From: QHXN01 sp963785125
GTDB taxonomy: Bacteria; Acidobacteriota; Blastocatellia; Pyrinomonadales; Pyrinomonadaceae
NCBI GenBank assembly: GCA_963785125.1
Contig: CAWATU010000001.1
Span: 558,001-622,000, forward strand
Direction of reading: 5' to 3'
DNA: 64,000 nucleotides
In this document: positions 21,818 to 30,236 of the stretch, in pieces
How the letters are laid out: each line of letters begins with the position of its first letter
How positions within the stretch are numbered: the first letter of the stretch is position 1
Notes under the pieces: model-generated
What the model was told of the DNA's origin: nothing
Database searches by the model: none
What the model saw: the letters and a program-made list of their open reading frames with translations, nothing else
Program-made: the position numbers and the translations under genes

Positions 21818-23388
21818 ATGAGGCGCCGTCAAGTAACCAGAGTCTTCGCCCTGCTCGTACTGTCGCGTCGCTCCTCACGGCATGTGGCGGCGGCGGTTCC
21901 CGGGGCACGACGGCCTCTCGCTTCCGTGCGCCGATCTTCCTTAAGATCAACGCCGCCAGCGCACCGACGCGCCAGTACGCGAGCATCATCCAGAACCAGC
22001 TCAAGCAGGTCGGCATCCCCTGCGAGATTGACCAGGTCGAGTTCAACACCCTGCTCGACCAGCAGCGCAAGGGGCAGTTCCAGTTGACCACCGGCCGCTG
22101 GGTCGGCGGCAACCAGGACCCGATCTACCTCTACGACCTCTTCCACACGGGCGCCTACCAGAACCGCGGCCGTTACAGCAAACCCGAGCTGGACAAGATT
22201 CTCGAAGAGGCCATCGCCACCTTCGACCGCGTGGAGGGAAAGCGGCTCTACGCGCAGGCGCAAGACATCATCAGCCGCGACGTGCCGCAGTTCCCTCTCT
22301 GGTACGTTGACCAGATGGTCGTCGCGCGCAGGAACGTTCAGAACATAAATGTCCCCGTGGATGGCGACTGGCGCTTCCTGCGCGACGTGACCGTCGAGGG
22401 CGGAAAGTCCGGCCCCTTCGTCGTCGTGCTCGAATCGAATCCTGAGACGCTCGACCAGTTACGCGGCACCGACGCTTCGAGCGAGCGCTTCCGCCAGCTC
22501 ATGTTCAACTCGCTCGTCCGCAAGGACGAGAAGGATTTCCATTACGTCGGCGACCTCGCCTCCGACATACAAGAAAGCGACGACCACCTCGTTTACACCT
22601 TCAAGCTCCGCGACGGCGTCAAGTTCCACAATGGGAAGGCGTTCACCTCGGCCGACGCGAAGTACACGCTCGAAACGCTGCTCAAGTCCGACTCGCGCAA
22701 GGCCAACGACTTCTTCGAAGGCACGGGCGCGGAACGCCGGACACTCGTCAAAGCCATCGAGACTCCCGACCCGCTCACGCTCGTCGTGCGCCTGAATAAG
22801 CCTCTGACCAAGTTCCTCTCAGGACTCGTCCCCGTCGGCATGATGCCGCAGGGCTACACGACCGATCAGCAGAAGCAGAACCCGGTCGGCACCGGCGCCT
22901 TCAAGTTCGGGCGCTACGACGAGTCGCAGCAGGTCGTAGACCTCACGGCCAACGAGGACTACTGGGGCGGCGCGCCCGCCGTCAAACAACTGCGCGTGCG
23001 CACCATCCTCGACGCGAACACCCTACAGGCCGAGTTGAAGAGCGGCGGCGTAGACATCGCGCAGGTCGCCAACCTGCAACCCGACGCCTATCAGCAGCTC
23101 GGTCAGGACGCGAACCTGAAGATCGCACAGTTCCCCGGCGTCAACGTCGTCTACCTAAACTTCAACGCGCAGGACGAAGTGCTCAAAGACCCGCGCGTGC
23201 GGCAGGCCATCGCCTACGCCATCGACCGCCCGGCCATCGTCAAAGAGCTTCTGCTCAACCAAGCGCGCGTCGCACACTCGATCCTCCCCGAGCAGTCCTG
23301 GGCCTACTCGCCCGGCCAGGAATATAACTACGACCCCGAGCGCGCCAAGCAGATTCTGGACGAAGCAGGTTATAAGGCGGGACAGTAG
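21818..23388 (+). CDS. Family-5 solute-binding lipoprotein with swapped lobes (circularly permuted SBP_bac_5)
   Basis: Periplasmic binding component of a peptide/nickel-type ABC importer, by family. The ATG at 21818 starts MRRRQVTRVFALLVL. After a shift near 21860 a lipobox LLTACGGG follows. The order is abnormal. Residues right after the lipobox (FRAPIFLKINAASA, QLKQVGIPCEID, WVGGNQDPIYLYDLF, YSKPELDKILEEA, GDWRFLRDVTVE) match what is normally the C-terminal lobe. Then come FVVVLESNPETLDQL, YTFKLRDGVKFHNGKAFTSA, PVGTGAFKFGRYD, LKDPRVRQAIAYAIDR and YDPERAKQILDEAGY, normally the N-terminal part, ending at the hinge. No transporter permease or ATPase genes are adjacent. Confidence 0.8.
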
Positions 23389-23389
23389 T

Positions 23390-24020
23390 TCACAGCTCGG
23401 TACCAGCGGCGCGCAAACTCTCTTCCAGTTCGACGCGCGTGACGACGCCTTCGCGGATGAGGTGCGGGCCGTGGGTCGTCACATCTACGACCGTCGAGGG
23501 CAGTTCCGTCCGCGTCGCGCCGCCGTCGATGACGAGGCCGAGGCCGTTGGGAAAGTAGTCCGCGACCTCGCGGGCCGTCCGAGCGGGCGGCCGTCCCGCG
23601 GGGTTCGCGCTCGTGGCCGTGAGCAGACCGCCGCACGCGCGCACAATCGCACGCGCCTCCTCGGCGTCCGGGAGACGGACGCCGATTGTGCCCGTGCCCG
23701 CCGTCAAAAGCTCTGGCACCTCTGCACGCGCGGCCGCGACCAGTGTGAGTGCGCCCGGCCAGTGGCGTGCGGCGAGAAGCTCGAAGGTTCGCGTCCTTTC
23801 TGCTACCAGACGCTCCGCGTCAAGGGCGTCGGCGGCGAGGACGAGGATGGGTTTGCCGTCGCGTCCCTTGAGCGCGTTGATGAGTTCGAGCGCCGCGGGG
23901 TTGAAGGGGTCTGCGCCGACGCCGTAGAAGGTGTCTGTGCGGAAGGCAACGAGGCCGCCGGCGGCCGTGATGCTTGCCGCGCGCTCGCGTGCCTCGGGGC
24001 TGTCGGGGTAAATTAACAAG
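23390..24020 (-). CDS. L-threonylcarbamoyladenylate synthase (Sua5/YwlC/TsaC family)
   Basis: Makes threonylcarbamoyl-AMP from threonine, bicarbonate and ATP, the first step of tRNA t6A synthesis, which tsaB in this window also serves. The YrdC fold is clear: GGLVAFRTDTFYGVGADPFN, LKGRDGKPILVL, ARHWPGALTLVAAA, IGVRLPD and LLTATSANPAGRPP. A longer frame reaches 24103, but that would run into the oppositely oriented peptidase gene. I prefer TTG at 24018-24020, about nine bases after GGGAG. It converges on the solute-binding gene with one base between the stops. Confidence 0.88.
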
Positions 24021-24030
24021 GCTCGAATCT

Positions 24031-24064
24031 CCCGCGCGATGTTAGCAGAGGCGCGGGATTTTTT
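24031..24064 (+). terminator. Intrinsic-terminator-like hairpin between sua5-type gene and the B2 peptidase gene
   Basis: A perfect 8-base GC stem TCCCGCGC (24031-24038) pairs with 24052-24059 and is followed by a short T-run on the plus strand. No plus-strand gene ends near by, so it may instead be a leader hairpin of the minus-strand synthase, whose start lies 11 bases away, or may block antisense transcription. Confidence 0.4.
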
Positions 24065-24084
24065 CTCCGCCGATGGAAACGTAA

Positions 24085-24561
24085 ATGCCCGCACTCGCGC
24101 CAAGACTCAAAGCCTACGCCGCGTTGCCTTCGCGCGCCGCGCGACTCGTTCTGTGCGAGCCGGGCTCGGCGCTGCTCGCGGCGCGGATGGGCGCGTGGGT
24201 GGCCGCGCTCTCTTTGCTGATAAAACTCATGCCGCTGCCTCGCGCGCTCGCATTCGTCGCACCGAGACGCGCACGTCGGGACGCGCCGTCCGACGCCGCC
24301 CTCGTAGAGGCGAGGCTCGCGCGCCTCCTCGACTCCGTGCTCGCGGCCGACTTCTGGGTCTTCACGCCGACCTGCTGGAAGCGCGCGCCCGTGCTCCACC
24401 GCTACCTCGCGCTCAGCGGCATCGACACGCGCGTCATCTTCGGCGTCCGCCGCGAAGGCTCCGATGTGCTGAACGGCCACGCCTGGCTCGAAGCGGGCGG
24501 CGTGCCCATCCTCGAAAAGACCCCGCCCGATTACAAAGTCACGTACAGCTTCCCCGCATAA
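24085..24561 (+). CDS. Lasso-peptide B2-type transglutaminase-like leader peptidase
   Basis: An intact 158-residue protein of the Transglut_core3 / lasso peptide biosynthesis B2 family, cysteine peptidases that remove RiPP leader peptides. The catalytic Cys is in TPTCWKRAPVLHRYL (Cys97) and the His in LNGHAWLEAGGVPI (His132), with the usual spacing and the FGV segment between them. The N-terminal third is basic with a hydrophobic helix (AAWVAALSLLIKL-like) and fits the family's non-catalytic N-terminus. It converges on the minus-strand operon that holds the recognition protein, radical SAM enzyme and three candidate precursors, so it is probably their peptidase. No lasso cyclase gene is visible. 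Confidence 0.85.
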   Translation: MPALAPRLKAYAALPSRAARLVLCEPGSALLAARMGAWVAALSLLIKLMPLPRALAFVAPRRARRDAPSDAALVEARLARLLDSVLAADFWVFTPTCWKRAPVLHRYLALSGIDTRVIFGVRREGSDVLNGHAWLEAGGVPILEKTPPDYKVTYSFPA

Positions 24562-24570
24562 GGAAAGGAA

Positions 24571-24656
24571 GTAGGCAGTAGCCAGTAGAAGGAAACAGAA
24601 GCGGTGCGCTCGGCATGATGGCTGAGACGCGCCGCTCGGTTTTTCTACTGTCTAAT
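24571..24656. repeat. Heptad-repeat fold-back element, AGTAGNN type (imperfect)
   Basis: Units AGTAGGC/AGTAGCC at 24571-24590 face a shorter complementary arm at 24643-24656, separated by a GC-rich stem-forming centre. The right arm overlaps the stop codon of the HTTM gene at 24652-24654. The same unit type forms a perfect element at 53248-53366. Confidence 0.6.
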
Positions 24657-25527
24657 GTTTACTGAAGAGTTCGCGCGCCCTCCGCACGACCCACGGCCAG
24701 TCAACGAACACCAGATACATCGCGAGGTGGTATGGGAAAAAGATGTTCATGAAGAAGAGCGTGCCGAGATGGAAGAAGACTCCGGTCGTGAGGATGACGA
24801 TGCGCGCCCTCGGGAACCACACGGCCAGCGGGAAGAGCAGCTCCCACAGCATGACCAGCGCGACTAAGGGCGGCGTGTACCCGCGATATGCGGGCAACCA
24901 CAGCCCCACGCGGAAATGCGTGTCGTGCATGTTGTCGAGCGAGTTGGAGACGGCCAGCGCGGGCAGGTTGTCGGCACTCAGATACCCGAGACCCGCGACG
25001 CGCAGCTTGATGAGCCCCGAAGTGAAATACGACCACGCGAGCAGCAGACGCGCCAGCAACAGAGGGTAGCCGTAAACCCACGACCCGCCCGGCAACGCCC
25101 GCCGCCAGCCGCGCAGAGCGTCCAGCGAGAAGGCGTCGCCGCAAGGCGTGAACGCCAGCACGAGGAGGATGTATGCGGCCGGCATCTCGTCGTGGTTGAA
25201 GTGTGTGAAGCTGCGCAGGAGACCCTGATAGAAGAGGAAGAGTACGGCCGCCGCCTTCGTCGAGATTGGCGTGAGCGCGCCCGCCGTCGCCGCGAGCAGC
25301 GCGGCCACGAAGAGCCATTTGAAGGCCGACATCGCCCCCGGCGTTATGAGCCATTCGTAGAAGCGCCACGGCAGAAGCCGCATCACGCCCGTCGGACGCA
25401 GCACCGTTACCGGCAGACGGCCGATGTCCTGGAACGACGTGAGCAGGACTTCGCAGAGGACGAAGCCGAACGCGCCCGCGCGTACCATCCCGAGCGCCTC
25501 TGCGGTATCCGGCACCCCGCGCGTCAA
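24652..25527 (-). CDS. HTTM-domain (vitamin-K-dependent carboxylase-like) membrane protein
   Basis: A 291-residue intact polytopic protein. Segments such as FYEWLITPGAMSAFKWLFVA, AVLFLFYQGLLRSFTHFNHD, YFTSGLIKLRVAGLGYLSAD and FFHLGTLFFMNIFFPYHLAM fit the horizontally transferred transmembrane (HTTM) domain shared with gamma-glutamyl carboxylase. The HFNHDEMP segment carries candidate catalytic residues. In bacteria the reaction is unknown. It overlaps the upstream small gene by four bases and ends the candidate RiPP operon, so a late membrane-associated modification or handling of the peptide is possible, by inference only. Confidence 0.75.
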   Translation of the reverse strand: MTRGVPDTAEALGMVRAGAFGFVLCEVLLTSFQDIGRLPVTVLRPTGVMRLLPWRFYEWLITPGAMSAFKWLFVAALLAATAGALTPISTKAAAVLFLFYQGLLRSFTHFNHDEMPAAYILLVLAFTPCGDAFSLDALRGWRRALPGGSWVYGYPLLLARLLLAWSYFTSGLIKLRVAGLGYLSADNLPALAVSNSLDNMHDTHFRVGLWLPAYRGYTPPLVALVMLWELLFPLAVWFPRARIVILTTGVFFHLGTLFFMNIFFPYHLAMYLVFVDWPWVVRRARELFSKH

Positions 25528-26075
25528 AGCTCAACCCTCCACGACTCGACGTGGCGCTCGTAGTCTTCGTACGCCCCGCCCTCCCACCTGTACGCGTCGA
25601 GCCTGACCGCGCGCAGCCGCTTTGAAGAATCAACGGGCAGACGCGTGTTGTAAATCTCACCCCATGCGCGCAAAAGCTCTTCGAGTCTCGCGGCGGGCTG
25701 AAGATGCTCGACGCCGCCTGCGGACGCTGCGAGCGCGACGTTGGACGGGTGCGGCTTATAGATTGTGAACTGTTTGTTCTTGACCGTCTCACCGACCAGA
25801 GACCAGTGGCGCCAGCTCAGCGCATCGGTGAGTTCGGCGGGCGGGAGGTCGATGGTCTCGCCTGCGGCGGTCTCGCCGCGCATGCGGTAGTAGCTCGCGC
25901 CGCGGCCGAGGTCGCCGCCGGCCATCATCATCGTCGAGGCCGCGAAGGGGTAGACGTTCCTGACGGCGAGGAAGGAGTAGAGGAGCGGCGCAAAGAGCGC
26001 GGCCGTCAGCAACGCGTAGCGGACTCGCAGGCGCCGAGTCCCGCCGTTGGTCGGTTCCCGGATGTCTCCGGTCAT
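25524..26075 (-). CDS. Membrane-anchored hypothetical protein paired with HTTM gene
   Basis: An intact 183-residue protein from the ATG at 26073-26075. After a basic N-terminus there is one membrane helix (YALLTAALFAPLLYSFLAV) and an extracytoplasmic domain containing TVKNKQFTIYKPHPSN and LDAYRWEGGAYEDYERHVES. I do not recognise a named family, but small proteins of this layout next to HTTM proteins are plausible partners. It starts seven bases after the pqqD stop and ends in an ATGA-type overlap with the HTTM gene, so all are translated from one message. Confidence 0.65.
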   Translation of the reverse strand: MTGDIREPTNGGTRRLRVRYALLTAALFAPLLYSFLAVRNVYPFAASTMMMAGGDLGRGASYYRMRGETAAGETIDLPPAELTDALSWRHWSLVGETVKNKQFTIYKPHPSNVALAASAGGVEHLQPAARLEELLRAWGEIYNTRLPVDSSKRLRAVRLDAYRWEGGAYEDYERHVESWRVEL

Positions 26076-26082
26076 CTTCTCG

Positions 26083-26355
26083 TCAGGCCGAACGGACGAG
26101 CTTGAAGGTGCGCAGGTTGTCGAGGAGTCTCCGCACGCTCTCGGAGGCGTGCTCGGGCGTCACGTCGTAGGCGGCCGTGATCTCGCCGACGATCTCTTCG
26201 AGCGTCTGGTTCTTCTCCAGCCCGCGCCAGATGATGGTGCCCGTCTCGTTCAACTGGAAATACTTCTTCGTGTTGAGATCGACGAGGATGCCCTCGCCCG
26301 CGTCGAACTCAGTGAAAACAACATGCTCGTGCGGCAGAAGGCCGGTCGTGCTCAT
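26083..26355 (-). CDS. PqqD-family RiPP recognition protein
   Basis: A 90-residue stand-alone PqqD/RRE protein from the ATG at 26353-26355. It has the family pattern: an N-terminal beta part (VVFTEFDAGEGILVDLNTKK), YFQLNETGTIIWRGLE, then the helical EEIVGEITAAYDV and a final helix (ASESVRRLLDNLRTFKLV). Such domains bind leader peptides and present them to modifying enzymes. In the deposited sequence the radical SAM frame runs into it without a stop, so a fusion is formally possible. A TAA one frame over at 26382-26384 makes two genes more likely. Confidence 0.88.
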   Translation of the reverse strand: MSTTGLLPHEHVVFTEFDAGEGILVDLNTKKYFQLNETGTIIWRGLEKNQTLEEIVGEITAAYDVTPEHASESVRRLLDNLRTFKLVRSA

Positions 26356-26381
26356 CAAGTCGATAATTCCCTTCCGTAACT

Positions 26382-27477
26382 TTATGAATATGATGCGCGG
26401 CGTCACGGCCTGTAAGACCGGCAGCGAGCGCGGCACGGTGACCGCCGCGCCGCCTGCGTGCCAGGGTACTTTGCCGAAGCTGTGCAGGCAGAACAGGCAC
26501 GGCGAGCCGAGGTAGATGTCGGGTTTGGCGCCCGACTCGACCGCCTCGGCCAGCGCCTCGCGCCTGCGCGCCAGTTGCGCCGAAGCCACCCTTGCAGACG
26601 CGCGAAGGCCGCAGCAAAGCCCTCCTCGTTCAGGTCGGCGACGATGTCGCGGTCGCCGTCCGCGCCGCGGTAGCCTGAGAGGTTGCAGCAGAGCGACAGT
26701 CGTCCGCGGTAGTCCATGTTGCAGCTCGACGCCGGCCAGCGCCGAGCAGGGCGGCTCGGGGTCGAGTGTTGTCGTAACCGACCTCAAGCGTAACGCGCAT
26801 CTTCAGGATGCTGGCGAGCACGGCTATCTCCTGCTCGGCTGCAATGCGGTCTTCGGGGCCGAGCGACAGCTCGTCATCGGCCGCGCCCGAGGTCGGCAAG
26901 TTGTGGCCGAAGCTCAAGGACGCGGCCCCCATGCGCGCGGCGAAGAGCGCCGTCTGCTCTAAAAGCGGGAGCGTGTCGCGGCGCAGGCCGAGTTTGACGA
27001 TGAAGGGCAGCCCTGCGGCCTTGCAGCGCGCGAAGGCGCGTACGAGCCGCACGAAAGAGCCCTCGCCGCGCCAGCGGTCGTGCGTCTCGCGAGACGGCCC
27101 GTCGATGCTGAAGGAGACGTGCGTCACTGCCGCGCGGTTCGCGGCGATGACGGGCCACACGCGCTCGAAGTGCCAGCCGTTGGTGACGAAGCTGCACGTG
27201 AAGCCCTCTGCGCCGACGGCCTCGATCACGTCGCCGAAGCGCGGATGCAGCGTCGTCTCGCCGCCCGTGAACATGACTGTGCGCGCGCCGATTGACTCGC
27301 GCGCCTCACGCACGACGCGGCGGAGGAGTTCGACCGGAAAGAAGTTCGCCTTTGAATGGTAGAGCGCATCCTCGTCGCGCAGACAGTACGAGCAGTGCAG
27401 GTTGCAGATGTTCGTCAGCTCGACGATGAGACGCGGCGGCCCGTAGTCGCGCTCGCGCGACCGCCCGGCCCCCTCAT
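26382..27477 (-). CDS. Radical SAM/SPASM peptide-modifying enzyme (frameshifted)
   Basis: Predicted RiPP maturase. The radical SAM cluster motif is in LTNICNLHCSYCLRD (CxxxCxxC), followed by VMFTGGETTLHPRF, CSFVTNGWHFE and SFSIDGPSRETHDRW, the usual SAM-binding order. The C-terminal part carries auxiliary-cluster cysteines: ALAGVE preceded by a Cys, LSLCCNLSGYRG, and SPCLFCLHSFGK. Frame changes lie near 27455, 26785 and 26590-26600. The ATG at 27475-27477 overlaps the HPr-kinase-like stop (ATGA). Between precursor/kinase genes and PqqD its substrate is most simply one of the three peptides upstream. Confidence 0.85.
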
Positions 27478-28561
27478 GTTCCGTCCGAAGGCTCAAATCG
27501 CTTCCCCTCTCCAAGAGTCCGCGCAGGTATCGAGACGAGTACGCCGCGTCGCCGAGCAGTTCGCGCCCCGCGTGCAGCTCGAACCCCGCGGCCTGACGCG
27601 CGAGCCGCGCGAGCAGCCCCAGGTGCGTCGCGGCCGCCGGCCTGTCATAACACGCCCACGGGCACATCCGCAGGAGCCCGCGCATCGTCTCGGCCTGCGT
27701 GAGCCGGCGCGCGCGACTCTCGGGCTCGTTCGTGATGACGGGGAAGAAGATCGGCGCTGGGCACGCAGGATTCAGAGAAGCCTTCGGGAAAGATCGTGTG
27801 CGGCTTGAAGCGGCGCTTGAGCGGGTCGAACGGCACGGGCTCTTTGAGCAGATCCTCAAAGCCTTCGAGGACGCCGGCGGCGACCGTCTGCTCCGTGACG
27901 GCGAACTCGCGGCGCAGGGCGCACGCCTCAATCAACCCCTCCGAGGCGCGCAGCAGGAGCGCGTCGTCCGAAAGATAGCGCCAGCCCGCGGAGGCGAGCT
28001 GCGTTGCGAGCGTGGACTTCCCGCTGCCGGAGGGGCCGACGACGAGAAAGCCGCCGCCCGTCTCCGGCTCGATTACGCCCGCCGCGTGCAGCTCGAAGAG
28101 TCCGCAGCGGCGCAGCGCGACCATCGTCGCCTCAAAGACCAGACGCGCCAGCGCCGAACGCTCGCGCGAATCGGCGCCCTGCTCCGATCCAGACCTCGAC
28201 GCCGCGGCCGTCACCGACGGCGCGCACGGCCGAGCCGTTCCTCTCAAAGATGTATGTGCGTCCGTCCGTATAGCAGAAGCCGCCGCCGGCCGTCTCGAAT
28301 GACTTCGAGCCCTTCGGGCGCGTCGGTGGCGGCGCGCCCGGGGTTGACCCGGATGTTCGCGTCAGGTTAGGCCCGCCCGGGCCTTCGAGACGCCGAAGTG
28401 CCAGCCGGCAAAGAAGCGCCGGAAGAGTTCGGCGGCGTCTCGGGCTCGTCGGTCTCCACGCAAATGAAACGACCGGCGACCGCGTAAGTTTCCGCGAGAG
28501 CCGGCCGTCCTGAATTCGCTACCGCCCCGGCGTACGGGTCGGGGCTGATCACGTTCTCCAT
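27474..28561 (-). CDS. HPr kinase/phosphorylase-like serine kinase (frameshifted)
   Basis: Predicted protein/peptide kinase of the HprK-like group found in RiPP loci. The ATG at 28559-28561 starts MENVISPDPYAGAVANSG. Then FRRFFAGWHFGVSKA, a beta-rich part (YIFERNGSAVRAVGDGRGVE), the P-loop FLVVGPSGSGKSTLATQLA, the DDALLLR segment and a C-terminus APIFFPVITNEPESR and FELHAGRELLGDAAY. Breaks at about 28430, 28375, 28300, 28185 and 27750. TGA overlaps the next start. In paeninodin-type lasso clusters such kinases phosphorylate the C-terminal Ser of the precursor. Here the peptides end in Asn or Thr but are Ser/Thr-rich. Confidence 0.8.
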
Positions 28562-28592
28562 CGCGCCGCGAGATATCCTCTGCTGACGGGCC

Positions 28593-28778
28593 TTAAGTGG
28601 TCGAGCCGCTGTCGGTCAGCTGGAAGAAGGTCGTGGCTTCTAGCACGTCGATGGGGAAAGAGACTGCGGGCTCGACGAACAGTCTTCTTGTCAGAGGCCC
28701 GCTCGGACGGCCGCGCGGCGGTTTCGTCTTCGACCCGGAGAACTGTACGGGGATCAGATTCTCGGTCTTCGTGTTCAA
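28593..28778 (-). CDS. Candidate RiPP precursor peptide 3 (61 residues)
   Basis: Reading from a TTG at 28776-28778, placed behind a strong AGAGGAGG site, gives exactly 61 residues starting MNTKTENLIPVQF and ending DVLEATTFFQLTDSGSTT. The two neighbours also come out at exactly 61 residues, supporting the starts. Residues 34-61 (LFVEPAVSFPIDVLEATT and on) are nearly the same as in the neighbours, while residues 14-33 are different and basic/Pro-rich. A longer frame back to 28820 exists but lacks the ribosome site. No Cys. It directly precedes the kinase gene. Confidence 0.8.
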   Translation of the reverse strand: MNTKTENLIPVQFSGSKTKPPRGRPSGPLTRRLFVEPAVSFPIDVLEATTFFQLTDSGSTT

Positions 28779-28844
28779 GTGATGTGCCTCCTCTGGCGGT
28801 AAAAGGACTGGGGCGCTCAATAAGAGCTTGACGGCCGCGGCCGG

Positions 28845-29030
28845 TTAGTTGGTGGCGCCGCTCTCGGTGAATTGGAAGAAGGTTGTGGATTCGAGCACGT
28901 CTATCGGGAATGAAACTTCCGGCTCGACGAATGCTTTTTTGGACGAGTCGTTGTCGCCTGTCGGAACGCTCTCGCTGTCGTTGACGCGGGAAAGCTGCAC
29001 GGGGATCAGATTCTCGGTCTTCGCTGACAA
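28845..29030 (-). CDS. Candidate RiPP precursor peptide 2 (61 residues)
   Basis: The TTG at 29028-29030 follows an AGAGGAGG site by about nine bases and yields 61 residues: MSAKTENLIPVQL, an acidic variable middle (RVNDSESVPTGDNDSSKK) and a C-terminal block from FVEPEVSFPIDVLESTT ending TESGATN. The C-terminal 28 residues are identical to peptide 1. The longer frame to 29063 would add residues not shared by the others. Expected substrate of the radical SAM enzyme and kinase downstream, with leader removal by the B2-type peptidase, by context. Confidence 0.8.
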   Translation of the reverse strand: MSAKTENLIPVQLSRVNDSESVPTGDNDSSKKAFVEPEVSFPIDVLESTTFFQFTESGATN

Positions 29031-29091
29031 AGTTTTATGCCTCCTCTGGCTGTTTAAAAGCACGGGGCGAGGAGCCCTGTTCGTCGGCTTA

Positions 29092-29277
29092 CTAGTTAGT
29101 GGCGCCGCTCTCGGTGAATTGGAAGAAGGTTGTGGATTCGAGCACGTCTATCGGGAATGAAACTTCCGGCTCGACGAATGCCCTCTTGGTTGCGGCCGTG
29201 CCAACCTGTGCAATCTCGACTGCCCCTTTGACTTCGGGAAGCTGTCCGGAGTTCAGGTTCTCGGTCTTCGTGTTCAC
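29092..29277 (-). CDS. Candidate RiPP precursor peptide 1 (61 residues)
   Basis: The GTG at 29275-29277, behind a GGAGGTGGAG ribosome site, yields 61 residues: MNTKTENLNSGQL, a variable middle (PEVKGAVEIAQVGTAATK) and the conserved block AFVEPEVSFPIDVLESTT ending TESGATN. The N-terminal KTENL and the C-terminal 28 residues are common to all three copies. This is the reverse of many RiPP families, where the core varies most. It starts 40 bases after the STN-domain gene, so it belongs to the same message. Confidence 0.8.
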   Translation of the reverse strand: MNTKTENLNSGQLPEVKGAVEIAQVGTAATKRAFVEPEVSFPIDVLESTTFFQFTESGATN

Positions 29278-29317
29278 AGTCGTCTCCACCTCCACTTGTT
29301 CGTAGTTCTGACTTCCG

Positions 29318-30165
29318 TTACGTTCTGGGCACAGCCGGTGGCAGTAAAGCGAGGCGGAGCGGCTGCACCTGGAACGTCTGTAAATCGACCCGGTAGAAGA
29401 ACCTCACACCCGGCGAGAGGCTCCTGAATGCCTGGTCGAGCGGGTAGTTCTGAAACTCCACATCCACCAGCTCAGCCGACTCGTAACGCATCTCGAAGGG
29501 CACGCCCACTTCGCTCGCGATCCTGAAGAGCACGACCGAGAGCGGCTGCTTGCGCGCGCGGACGCTGAGCTGGTTGTTGGCCAAGGTGACGCGTAGCGGG
29601 GTTTCCTCTTCGCGCTTCTTCTGGGCCTCGCTGTCCGTGCCCTCCTCCGTATCGCCCTCAATGAGAATCGCCTCGGAGTTGCCGCGGACGGTGGCCGTGG
29701 TCGAAGGCGCCTTTTCGTTGGCGCCCTGAAGGTAGAGGGCAAGAGGTTTGGGCTCGTCGCCGTTCTCGCCGCCGGCGACGTAATCGACATAAGCCTGCGG
29801 CGCGAGCATCCGGAGCGTGGCCTCAAGGTTGAGCCCGGCGAAGTCGAGCGAGACCTTCTGCTTGGCCATGAGCGGGCTCAGCGTGACGGGCACTTTCGAC
29901 AGCTTCGACAGCTCGGCCGCAATCTCCGAGAGCGGCGACTCCTTAGCCTTCATGGTGAAGGTGTAAGGGGCGCCCTTACTCATCCGGACGCTCCAGGTCT
30001 TCGCCGCCGGCTTCGCCTGCGTCTGGGCCGCGGGCGCAGGCGCCGGTTTCTGCGTCGGCCACCGCCTGCTGAGCTGCAAAGATCGACGTGGGCGCGAACG
30101 CCGCTCGTGAGCACGAAACCGGCAGCGGGAAGTGCGCGCCGCCAGTTAAAAAGACTTTCTAACAT
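29318..30165 (-). CDS. Exported protein with two STN (secretin/TonB N-terminal) modules (frameshifted)
   Basis: The ATG at 30163-30165 begins MLESLFNWRRALPAAGFVL, and a signal-peptide end (FAPTSIFAAQQA) lies one frame over, then the main frame QKPAPAPAAQTQAKPAAKTW. Two short repeats of the secretin and TonB short domain follow: SPLSEIAAELSKLSKVPVTL with LNLEATLRMLAP, and KQPLSVVLFRIASEVGVPFE with YPLDQAFRSLSPGVRFFY, joined by an acidic linker. STN domains bind partner proteins or signals in the periplasm. It lies inside the candidate RiPP operon between the nucleotidyltransferase and precursor genes. A role in export or sensing of the product is only a guess. Confidence 0.7.
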
Positions 30166-30236
30166 AAAACACAGAACGTCCCCGAACGGTAAAGCTTCGG
30201 TCCTCGACTGTCCCTTGTTTCAAAAAGGAAAAGCCG

